From positions 1 through 42,876 of the forward strand of contig DBTY01000028.1 in NCBI GenBank assembly GCA_002307295.1: a stretch of 42,876 nucleotides of DNA, given 5' to 3'. Shown one piece after another: positions 35,898 to 42,876 of this stretch (position 1 is its first letter; each line of letters begins with the position of its first letter). Source of the stretch: Ignavibacteriales bacterium UBA1304. GTDB lineage: Bacteria; Bacteroidota; Ignavibacteria; Ignavibacteriales; Ignavibacteriaceae. Made by a program: the position numbers and the translations under genes. The notes below the pieces were generated by a model that was not told where the DNA came from, did not search any database, and saw only the letters and a list, made by a program, of their open reading frames with translations.

Positions 35898-36728
35898 ATG
35901 AATTATATAAAAATTGCTTTTGTTTTACTCGTCTTTGTCTTCTTTAGCGGCAGAGTATCTTTCTGTCAAAATGCGGCTAACAAAAAAGAATGGAAACTTA
36001 TCTGGCATGATGAATTTAATGGTAAAAAATTAAACAAATCTAAATGGAACATTCTTACCAGGGAAACAAGCAAACATGGCGAGTTACAATACTATATTCC
36101 TGAGGAAGTTTATCTGCAAAACGGAAATCTTCGCATTAGAAGCAGCAAAAAAGACTATGGAAGCCAGCATTATACGAGCGGAAGACTTGACACAAAAGAC
36201 AAGTTTTCGGTTACTTATGGCAGATTTGAAATTAGAGGCAGACTTCCTGTTGGTCAGGGAATGTGGCCGGCATACTGGCTCTATCCCCAGAACCGCGACT
36301 GGATGATGGAATACGTAATGCAAGAGGCTGTTGCAAACGGTAAAGAAAGTTCTATACCGGAATTCAGACCTTGGTACACAGAAATAGACATCATGGAATA
36401 CCTTGGACACGAGCCCAAAGTATTCTACGCCACGCTTCATTATTGTTCCTTTAAGGGAGAAAAGAAAAGCTCGTCTGGAAAATATACGTCTAACTTCTCA
36501 TTTGCCGATGGCTTTCATATTTTTGCCATAGAATGGGAACCTGACGCCATCAGGTGGTATATTGACGACAGCCTAATTCTTACAGCTAAAGAGGGCATTC
36601 CCCACACGCCGCATTATTTAATATTGAATACCGCAATAGGCGGAAGCTGGCCAGGCAGTCCTGATTCATCAACAGTTTTCCCTCAGTATCATGATATAGA
36701 TTATGTGAGGGTTTATCAAAGAAAATAA
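35898..36728 (+). CDS. Secreted glycoside hydrolase family 16 beta-glucanase
   Basis: 276 residues with a signal peptide (about 1-23, KIAFVLLVFVFFSGRVSF). The rest is one GH16 domain: WKLIWHDEFNGKKLN at the start, SGRLDTKDKFSVTYGRFEIR in the middle, the catalytic EIDIME (nucleophile E162, D164, acid/base E167), and GGSWPGSPD and DYVRVYQ near the end. It cleaves internal beta-1,3 or mixed beta-glucan bonds such as laminarin or lichenan outside the cell. There is no carbohydrate-binding module or T9SS domain, so it probably stays in the periplasm or is released in another way. It stands alone. Confidence 0.93.
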   Translation: MNYIKIAFVLLVFVFFSGRVSFCQNAANKKEWKLIWHDEFNGKKLNKSKWNILTRETSKHGELQYYIPEEVYLQNGNLRIRSSKKDYGSQHYTSGRLDTKDKFSVTYGRFEIRGRLPVGQGMWPAYWLYPQNRDWMMEYVMQEAVANGKESSIPEFRPWYTEIDIMEYLGHEPKVFYATLHYCSFKGEKKSSSGKYTSNFSFADGFHIFAIEWEPDAIRWYIDDSLILTAKEGIPHTPHYLILNTAIGGSWPGSPDSSTVFPQYHDIDYVRVYQRK

Positions 36729-36848
36729 AATTATATTTGGTTTCATCCTACGAAATGTAAAATTAAAGGAAAATAATTTAAAGCTTTATCGAAAGCATAT
36801 AATAGGCGGTAATTGATTTTTGTTATTTTAATATATGACGACTGCTTT

Positions 36849-37544
36849 TTAAAATAAAAAATCGTTTAGACTAACAAGCTCTGGAGATATTTCTTTATAA
36901 AAATTACGCAAGCAAATAGCGGCTATATGCTCTGCATCCGGATAGAATAATTTTAACTGTACATCGGTTGACTGCCGATTATTATCAGTTACGATTATTT
37001 TATTCTCATCTTCGATATCAATTGAAAAAGAATCCAAAGGCAAAGATAACCCCTGCCCTATCATTTTAACGTAACTTTCTTTAAGCGTCCACATTTTATA
37101 AAATTGCCGTCCTTTAACTTGCGGATCTATATTTTCAATTAGGTCTATTTCCTTTTGAGTAAAAGTCTTCGGCATAATTTCATAAGGCGGCTCTTCAATT
37201 TTTTCAATATCTATACCTGCATCATTTGCAAAGCCGACAAGTACGGACCAATTTCCCGAATGAGAAATATTAAAAGAAATCTGTTTATTAATCAAATATG
37301 GTTTGCCAAATTCATTTTCGGTAATAATTTCTTTTTCATAGTCCAAGTCAAAATATTTTTCCAAAGCATATATTAAAAGAGTCTCGCCAAATAAGCTTCT
37401 CAAAGCGTCTTCGCGAAATTTGAATCTTTCGATTTTCTTTCGCTTGCTTTCCCGTATTTTATTCATCAACGATGAATATATCATCTCTGATACCTCAAAG
37501 TCTATCTTATGAATTAGAACTACCGGTACGTTGTAATTATGCAT
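36849..37544 (-). CDS. 4'-phosphopantetheinyl transferase (Sfp type)
   Basis: 231 residues, usual for Sfp-type enzymes. It moves the phosphopantetheine arm of CoA onto a serine of a carrier protein. Motifs: FNISHSGNWSVLVG, the magnesium-binding GIDIEKI, and WTLKESYVKMIGQGL. GAAGAG precedes the ATG. No polyketide or peptide synthase is in the window, so the substrate is elsewhere: a natural product pathway, or the fatty-acid carrier protein if the organism lacks AcpS. Transcribed alone. Confidence 0.93.
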   Translation of the reverse strand: MHNYNVPVVLIHKIDFEVSEMIYSSLMNKIRESKRKKIERFKFREDALRSLFGETLLIYALEKYFDLDYEKEIITENEFGKPYLINKQISFNISHSGNWSVLVGFANDAGIDIEKIEEPPYEIMPKTFTQKEIDLIENIDPQVKGRQFYKMWTLKESYVKMIGQGLSLPLDSFSIDIEDENKIIVTDNNRQSTDVQLKLFYPDAEHIAAICLRNFYKEISPELVSLNDFLF

Positions 37545-37918
37545 TTAGCTCTTCACATTTTTTAATATAACTAATTTGTCGTCGGATTTATATTCAGGTT
37601 TTCAGAAAGCGAATACCGCTAAATATGCCGCATTGTTAACTATTTTTGCCAACAAATACGCATACGAAATATGCGCAAAGAGGTCTAATATTGCATACCT
37701 AATATTTAATAAGCCTAAATACTATTTAAATTTGAAATATAACAAAACTTAACATTTATAATTATTTCTTTTTACTGATATTATTCCGCTACATTTTAAA
37801 TAATTAAAATGATCGAACCAGAATTTATAAGCGTTGATTTGTAATAAGATCAGTCGTTGGCAATTTATTTTGTAAAAGATTACAGGAAGTATTTACCGTA
37901 AGAATAGGATAAGAAAAA
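37545..37918. other. AT-rich intergenic region, no gene seen
   Basis: About 370 bases between the transferase gene and the tRNA terminator, both on the minus strand, so it must hold the promoter of the transferase. I see a tandem CTAATATT at 37685-37707 but no convincing promoter or operator, and no open frame worth calling. Confidence 0.35.
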
Positions 37919-37945
37919 CCCCTTAGCGTATATAAAACTAAGGGG
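37914..37945 (-). terminator. Terminator of the tRNA-Ser gene
   Basis: Perfect eight-bp stem (CCCCTTAG at 37919-37926 with CTAAGGGG at 37938-37945), 11-base loop, and five T on the minus strand at 37918-37914. It lies six bases beyond the tRNA 3' end. Confidence 0.9.
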
Positions 37946-37951
37946 CTCTTG

Positions 37952-38038
37952 CGGAGAGACAGGGATTCGAACCCTGGAAAGGATTACTCCTTTAACGGTT
38001 TTCGAGACCGCCCCATTCGACCGCTCTGGCATCTCTCC
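37952..38038 (-). tRNA. tRNA-Ser, anticodon CGA
   Basis: 87-base tRNA on the minus strand. The acceptor stem pairs GGAGAGA with TCTCTCC, with G as the discriminator base, as in serine tRNAs. The anticodon loop CTCGAAA gives anticodon CGA, which reads UCG. The T arm has GGTTCGAATCC, and a long variable arm (class II) lies between anticodon and T arms, as expected for serine. CCA is not encoded. A terminator follows at once. Confidence 0.95.
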
Positions 38039-38067
38039 TAAATTCGAGTTACAAATTTACAAAAAAT

Positions 38068-38817
38068 TTATTTAAAAGCTAAATGAACGCTTAAAATTAG
38101 CAGCATTCCAATTGAAAAAGATATTACTACAAGTTTTGTATGATGTTTTAACATCTCCCCCATTATTGCATGGAATGCAAGGAATACAAATCCGCCCGCT
38201 ATATGCGCCATTATTATGGCCATCCAGAAAGTAGATATGGCGTCTGCAAGAACCGTAGCCCCTACAATTGCGCCTATTACAGTGGTTAATTCAACCATAA
38301 AAACTGATAAAAATATTCTCGGCTTTTTATAGTTTGCGCCTATCATTAACGAAGCTAACGCTAATCCTTCCGGAAACTTATGCGTCGTAATAGCAATAAA
38401 AATAGAATTTGTTTCGTTAACTACAGATGATCCTGTAGACGAAATAGCTACTCCGTCAAGAAATGAATGAAACGAAAGAGCTACCATCAAAGCTTTTACT
38501 ATTTCGCTAAATTTTTTAGTCGTTTGTTCGTCAAAATGACTCGCCGAACAAGCTGGACATATATGCGAATAATACTTGCTGACTAAATAGAAAAGCAAAT
38601 ACCCTGACGCTGCGCTTAAAGCCATTTCTAAAAAAGTAAGATTTTCAGCTGTTTCCGGCAAAATTGCAAATATTGCCGCGCCAAACAAAGCTCCCGCCGA
38701 AAAAGATATTGCCGAACATAATTTTTCGTGATCAAACTTTACAAAAAATATAATTACTGCGCCTGTTAGCGCCGATACAAATGCCAAAACTGCTTTTAAT
38801 AATACTATGCTTACCAT
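38068..38817 (-). CDS. ZIP-family divalent metal transporter
   Basis: 249 residues with about eight membrane helices. The two metal-binding motifs are HSFLDG in helix 4 and HKFPEG in helix 5; the usual second motif is HExPEG, so a lysine replaces the glutamate. A cytoplasmic loop has CPACSASH, which may bind metal. It imports zinc or a related ion into the cytoplasm. The start ATG has a weak GAGCAG site. It lies 29 bases upstream of the tRNA-Ser gene on the same strand; no terminator is evident between the two. No Zur box is recognisable upstream. Confidence 0.88.
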   Translation of the reverse strand: MVSIVLLKAVLAFVSALTGAVIIFFVKFDHEKLCSAISFSAGALFGAAIFAILPETAENLTFLEMALSAASGYLLFYLVSKYYSHICPACSASHFDEQTTKKFSEIVKALMVALSFHSFLDGVAISSTGSSVVNETNSIFIAITTHKFPEGLALASLMIGANYKKPRIFLSVFMVELTTVIGAIVGATVLADAISTFWMAIIMAHIAGGFVFLAFHAIMGEMLKHHTKLVVISFSIGMLLILSVHLAFK

Positions 38818-38942
38818 TACTGCTCATAAAAAAATTATCCTTGTAAAATAAAGAAATTTTTTCAGATATAAAAAATATATTTGTTTGTTTGTTTTTCCTT
38901 AATTTTGGACTTTAATTAATAACAAAACCTAAATCAATAAAA

Positions 38943-40802
38943 ATGCCCGTTTTTATCTTAAAATTTATTGGCAACTTAAAGATTGCATGGAAGTTTAGGA
39001 TTGTCGCTCTTGGCTTTTCCCTTCCGTTAGCAATATTGTTGTATTTTCTTATTTCAGAAAAAGATATTTCTATAAACTTTGCCAAAAAAGAAATTAAGGG
39101 CGCGCAGTATCTTCAAACATTTGTTCCGCTTTTGTACGATATTTATAATTATGACGTTCTTAACCAAAAAAGTTATGCAAATAATGCTTCAGGAATCCAG
39201 AACCTAAATAATTTAGGTTTAAAAATCGACGCAAAGCTAAATAACGTAGCGAAAAAGTATTCAGATTCCACAGAAACGTTTGGAGAGCCTAAAAAACTAA
39301 ACCGCCTCTCCATTTTGTGGCATGAATATCTCAAATTATCCAACAGCGCCGGAAATACTAAACAACAAAAGTATGACGAATTAGTCTCAGAACTAAAGCA
39401 GCTTATCACGTCAATCGGCGATTCTTCTAATCTTATTTTGGATCCCGATCTTGATAGCTATTATTTAATGGACGCGGCGCTCAATAAGATTCCCGACGAG
39501 CTTAATCTGCTTCATCAGATAGTTTTATTAAATTATGATAATCATAAATCAATAAATAAAGAGCGCATTATTCTATTAAGCGGAATGATTAAAGCAAATA
39601 ATGAATCGTTACAGAACACAATTCTTTCAGCTTATAAAAATGACGCCGGAAATATAATTAACGGCAATCTGCACAGCTTATCCTATTTAAATTATAAAAT
39701 AATTACAGACTTGTCTTCTGCGTTTATTAACTCTACCGAAACCAACGAAGAAAATCTGAATTCCGATAGTTTATTTAGAAAATACAATCTGGCAAATGCG
39801 GGCGCATTTAAGCTATGGCAGGCGTCTACAAACGATCTGACAAAACTTCTGCATGAACGCGTAGCAACTCTTTCAAATAAAAAGAATGCAGCTTTAATAA
39901 GCGTTGGAACCGTTTTATTTTTAACGCTCCTTTTATTCATAATTATTTCTGAAAATATAATCAACTCGGTTGAAGAGCTTGACGGCGCGACCCGGAAAGT
40001 AATGAATCAGGAATATGACGGCGCAGTGAACATACGCTGGAACGATGAGCTTGGCAACCTTGGCAAACGTTTTAACGAAATGACCAAACTGCTTAACGAC
40101 AATATTATAAAAAAAACAGAACTGCTTGCTGATGAAAAACTAAAAGACTATACTGAACAGCTGCGCAGCCTTGCTTCGCATCTTCAAACAATAAGAGAAG
40201 AAGAAAGAACCTCAATTGCGCGCGAAATTCATGACGAGCTCGGACAGGTTTTAACCGTGTTAAAAATTCAGATTTCTCTGCTTTCAAATAAACTGCGCGA
40301 CGATCAGCAATACCTGAAAGATAAAATTACTCTCGTATCCTGTGTAATAGACTCGACGGTGGAATCTGTGCAAAGAATTTCTTCAAAACTTCGTCCCGGT
40401 ATACTTGACGATTTGGGTCTTATCCCTGCCCTTGAATGGCAGGCGCAGGATTTTCAGAAAAGCGCGGGCATTATATGCGAGTATATTTTACCTAAAAAAG
40501 ATATTATTTTAGAACCTGAAAAGTCAACGGCTATTTTCCGTATTTTTCAGGAAGCACTAACAAATGTTGCCCGTCATGCAAAAGCGGATAAAATAACTAT
40601 CTCGCTTTTAGATTCAGACGACAAACTTATTCTTGAAATTGCCGATAACGGCAAAGGCATAACACAGGGACAAATTGAAGGCTCAAAATCTCTCGGCATA
40701 TTAGGAATGAAAGAGCGCGCTCTGATTGTAGGCGGAACGGTAAAAATTGAAGGATCGTCAAAAGGTACGGTAGTGCAGGTATGCGTGCCGTTAAAATCGT
40801 AA
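38943..40802 (+). CDS. NarL-type membrane sensor histidine kinase
   Basis: 619 residues. Membrane helices at about 20-38 and 317-338 enclose a large helical periplasmic domain with SNLILDPDLDSYYLMD, a sensor type also found in chemotaxis receptors. HAMP at about 340-390, a HisKA_3 dimerisation domain with H430 in SIAREIHDELGQVLTVLKIQ, and an ATPase domain with IFQEALTNVARHA and LGILGMKERA. It is the kinase of the regulator encoded 27 bases downstream. The ATG has no recognisable ribosome binding site. The ligand is unknown; nearness to amt suggests, but does not prove, a link to nitrogen status. Confidence 0.92.
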   Translation: MPVFILKFIGNLKIAWKFRIVALGFSLPLAILLYFLISEKDISINFAKKEIKGAQYLQTFVPLLYDIYNYDVLNQKSYANNASGIQNLNNLGLKIDAKLNNVAKKYSDSTETFGEPKKLNRLSILWHEYLKLSNSAGNTKQQKYDELVSELKQLITSIGDSSNLILDPDLDSYYLMDAALNKIPDELNLLHQIVLLNYDNHKSINKERIILLSGMIKANNESLQNTILSAYKNDAGNIINGNLHSLSYLNYKIITDLSSAFINSTETNEENLNSDSLFRKYNLANAGAFKLWQASTNDLTKLLHERVATLSNKKNAALISVGTVLFLTLLLFIIISENIINSVEELDGATRKVMNQEYDGAVNIRWNDELGNLGKRFNEMTKLLNDNIIKKTELLADEKLKDYTEQLRSLASHLQTIREEERTSIAREIHDELGQVLTVLKIQISLLSNKLRDDQQYLKDKITLVSCVIDSTVESVQRISSKLRPGILDDLGLIPALEWQAQDFQKSAGIICEYILPKKDIILEPEKSTAIFRIFQEALTNVARHAKADKITISLLDSDDKLILEIADNGKGITQGQIEGSKSLGILGMKERALIVGGTVKIEGSSKGTVVQVCVPLKS

Positions 40803-40829
40803 AATTAGCGCTTATAAGAGGCATTTAAA

Positions 40830-41465
40830 ATGATTAAAATTCTTATTGCAGACGATCACGCAATTGTTCGCGAAGGTCTAAAGCAAATAGTCGCCGAAGA
40901 AGACGACATGAAAGTTCTTGGCGAAGCTGAAAACGCCGACGATATGATTGAACTTATAAAAGAAGAAGACTGGGATATAGTTGTGCTTGATATTAATATG
41001 CCGGATAAAAACGGCCTGGAAGCGCTTAAAGAATTAAAGCTGATAACTCCCTCCCTGCCAGTTTTAATACTAAGCATGTATAGCGAAGATCAATACGGTT
41101 TACGCGCATTAAAAGCGGGAGCTTCGGGCTATCTTAAAAAAGTAAGCGCGCCGGATGAGTTGGTAAAAGCAATTCGTAAAATTGTGTCAGGCGGAAAATA
41201 CATAAACCAGGCTTTGGCCGAAAAACTTGCAAACAATTTTGAATCAAATTCAAATAAACTGCCTCACGAATCGCTTTCAGACAGAGAATTTACAATTATG
41301 TGCCATATCGCCTCCGGCAAAACAGCCGAAAGCATTTCTGCGCTTTTATCTATCAGTATAAATACAGTTTATTCCTACCGAAACAGAATACTCGAAAAGA
41401 TGAATCTCCATTCAAATGTAGAACTTACCCAGTATGTTATCCAGAACAAACTCATTGAAATGTAA
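40830..41465 (+). CDS. NarL/FixJ-family response regulator
   Basis: 211 residues. Receiver at 1-120 with D8, D9, phospho-acceptor D54 in IVVLDINMPDKNGLEAL and the lysine in YLKKVSAPDEL. LuxR-type helix-turn-helix at about 147-205 (SLSDREFTIMCHIASGKTAE, SINTVYSYRNRILEKM). AAGAGG precedes the ATG. It forms an operon with the HisKA_3 kinase 27 bases upstream. The dyad TGTAAA-N5-TTTACA covers its stop codon and is the first of several upstream of amt, so its target could be the neighbouring amt gene. Confidence 0.94.
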   Translation: MIKILIADDHAIVREGLKQIVAEEDDMKVLGEAENADDMIELIKEEDWDIVVLDINMPDKNGLEALKELKLITPSLPVLILSMYSEDQYGLRALKAGASGYLKKVSAPDELVKAIRKIVSGGKYINQALAEKLANNFESNSNKLPHESLSDREFTIMCHIASGKTAESISALLSISINTVYSYRNRILEKMNLHSNVELTQYVIQNKLIEM

Positions 41466-41546
41466 ATATATTTTACACATTCTCATGTAACATTTTCTAT
41501 TACATCATACTTGTAATATTTGTTACAAATTTTTCATAGTATTTGT
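41461..41546 (+). promoter_or_regulatory. Cluster of TGTAA/TTACA dyads upstream of amt
   Basis: Four inverted repeats in 86 bases: TGTAAA-N5-TTTACA (41461-41477), ATGTAA-N9-TTACAT (41485-41505), TTGTAA-N6-TTACAA (41511-41528) and ACAAAT-N10-ATTTGT (41525-41546). The third contains GTA-N8-TAC, the pattern used by NtcA of the CRP/FNR family, and is about 111 bases before the amt start. The binding protein is unknown. Confidence 0.5.
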
Positions 41547-41630
41547 CATTTTTATTCTTCCTGAATACGCCTAATTTTTTTTTGAAGGTTTTACAAATTA
41601 TTTATTTACAATTTTCGGTCAGGAGATAAT

Positions 41631-42836
41631 ATGGATACTGGAAATACCGCGTTTATGCTAATAGCGTCAAGCTTAGTGATGCTTATGACGCCAGGTTTAG
41701 CCTTTTTTTACGGCGGACTTGTAAGCAGAAAAAATGTTCTTGCTATAATGATCCAGAGTTTTGTTTCTATGGGCGTAACTACAATCATCTGGATAGCGTT
41801 CGGTTATTCTATGTGTTTCAGCGGGGATGTTTACGGCATTGTCGGCAATCTTAACAACGCTTTTATGATGGGCATCTCTCCGACTGACTTTTTCTCAACA
41901 TCTCATAGCGTTCCTGTTTTTGTAGTAATCGCTTATCAGATGATGTTTGCAATTATTACTCCTGCTTTAATTACAGGCGCATTTGCAAACAGAGTTACAT
42001 TCAAAGCGTACCTTATCTTTCTTGTTTTGTGGCTGATTTTTGTATACTTCCCCTTTGTACACATGGTTTGGGGCGGCGGTATTCTTCAACAATGGGGCGT
42101 GCTTGATTTTGCAGGCGGAATTGTAGTTCATGCAATAGCCGGGATGGCGGCTTTAGCTTCCGTGCTGTTTGTAGGCAAAAGGAAAGTTAAGGATTCGGGT
42201 CCTCACAGTATACCGCTTGTAGCGCTTGGCACTGGTTTATTATGGTTCGGCTGGTATGGTTTTAACGCCGGAAGCGAGCTAAAAGTTGACGCTATTACAG
42301 GCCTTGCATTTTTAAATACAGACGTAGCCGCTTCATTTGCCGCTATAGTCTGGTTAATTATGGCATGGATTTTTGAGAAGAAACCAAAGTTCTTGGGATT
42401 GCTTACCGGTTCTGTAGCAGGTCTTGCTACAATAACTCCTGCCGCCGGATATGTTTCAACAATCGATGCGGCTTTAATTGGCATCATTGCAGGCGTAGTA
42501 TGTTATTTTGCCGTAACGCTTAAAAATAAACTTGGCTGGGACGACGCGCTTGACGTTTGGGGAGTTCACGGCGTTGGCGGAACCCTGGGTATAATTTTGC
42601 TTGGCATTTTTGCCAGCTCTTATATTAATCCAGCTGGAACAAACGGTCTTCTTTTAGGAGGAACTAATTTCTTTTTTAAAGAATTAATTTCAGTTGTCGG
42701 CGCTTCTGCATATGCATTTATATTTACTTATGCCATGTTGTTTATTATAAACAAGATTACGCCTGTTCACGTAACAAGCGAATCTGAAACAAACGGTTTA
42801 GATGAGTCTTTATTCGGCGAGAACGCTTACCTGTAA
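41631..42836 (+). CDS. amt: Ammonium transporter (Amt/MEP/Rh family)
   Basis: 401 residues with 11 membrane helices, the usual Amt core length. The pore histidine pair is H167 in VVHAIAGMAAL and H313 in VHGVGGTLG. Other family signatures are GLAFFYGGLVSRKN near the start, GGGILQQWGVLDFAGG, and GLLWFGWYGFNAGSEL. It takes up ammonium across the inner membrane. An AGGAGA site precedes the ATG. There is no clear signal peptide cleavage site, as in many Amt proteins of this type. A PII gene, usual behind amt, would lie beyond the right edge; the last 40 bases hold no recognisable start. Upstream DNA has a cluster of dyads. Confidence 0.96.
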   Translation: MDTGNTAFMLIASSLVMLMTPGLAFFYGGLVSRKNVLAIMIQSFVSMGVTTIIWIAFGYSMCFSGDVYGIVGNLNNAFMMGISPTDFFSTSHSVPVFVVIAYQMMFAIITPALITGAFANRVTFKAYLIFLVLWLIFVYFPFVHMVWGGGILQQWGVLDFAGGIVVHAIAGMAALASVLFVGKRKVKDSGPHSIPLVALGTGLLWFGWYGFNAGSELKVDAITGLAFLNTDVAASFAAIVWLIMAWIFEKKPKFLGLLTGSVAGLATITPAAGYVSTIDAALIGIIAGVVCYFAVTLKNKLGWDDALDVWGVHGVGGTLGIILLGIFASSYINPAGTNGLLLGGTNFFFKELISVVGASAYAFIFTYAMLFIINKITPVHVTSESETNGLDESLFGENAYL

Positions 42837-42876
42837 AGAATCATTTATTTCAATCGAGTAGGGGACGGCACACGCC

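Noticed and set aside
2731..37707. The 13-mer ATACCTAATATTT occurs at 2731-2743 and 37695-37707
   Set aside because: In an AT-rich window of this size, shared 13-mers are expected by chance, and the flanks do not match, so a common operator is not supported.
37950..38040. tRNA-Ser as a possible integration site of a mobile element
   Set aside because: No integrase, no partial repeat of the tRNA 3' end and no change of gene type are visible on either side within the window.

Overview
The window is an AT-rich stretch of a Gram-negative genome that most resembles Ignavibacteria or a near relative in the Bacteroidota/Chlorobi group. The main clue is the protein at 26733-28328, which ends in a type IX secretion (T9SS type A) sorting domain with the NYPNPFNP-type lead-in common in that class. 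A TonB-dependent receptor with a carboxypeptidase-like N-terminal domain, a DUF4249 lipoprotein and a TAnnTTTG-type promoter box fit the same group. I see no phage, transposon, plasmid or CRISPR signature; this looks like ordinary chromosome unusually rich in signal transduction genes.

Layout. 1-2575 (-): N-terminal 858 residues of a poly-HAMP chemotaxis receptor, cut by the window edge. 2924-7892 (+): a three-gene AmmeMemoRadiSam operon made of a radical SAM enzyme with a Tat-type leader, a lipoprotein fusing the Memo (B) and AMMECR1 (A) parts, and a membrane protein with a spermidine-synthase-like domain. 8278-10869: an outer-membrane barrel protein, a small exported protein and an exported nine-repeat TPR protein. 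11168-11983: nagB. 12147-13316 (-): flavodoxin-family protein and MarR regulator sharing a 25-bp palindromic operator. 13425-18644 (-): two sensor kinases followed by a B1-like metallo-beta-lactamase-fold protein. 18834-22208 (+): a further hybrid kinase, divergent from them. 22308-26552: zinc-ribbon protein, two single-domain response regulators and a PAS kinase. 26733-28823 (-): T9SS cargo and a small membrane protein. 29064-35005 (+): TonB receptor, DUF4249 lipoprotein, LytS-like kinase, LytTR regulator. 35259-38817: chagasin-like inhibitor, GH16 glycosidase, phosphopantetheinyl transferase, tRNA-Ser(CGA), ZIP transporter. 38943-42836 (+): NarL-type two-component pair and ammonium transporter.

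How the genes may work together. Six sensor kinases and four separate response regulators lie in 29 kb. Three regulatory circuits can be read from DNA: MarR with its own operator and a matching one at the flavodoxin gene; a LytTR regulator with a 21-bp-spaced direct repeat upstream of the TonB receptor in its own cluster; and a cluster of TGTAA/TTACA dyads upstream of amt, one matching the GTA-N8-TAC pattern of CRP/FNR-type nitrogen regulators. The most unusual genes are the apparently extracytoplasmic AmmeMemoRadiSam operon, whose radical SAM member carries a Tat-type leader and a CxxCH motif, and the metallo-beta-lactamase-like protein with a one-residue insertion inside its HxHxD zinc motif.
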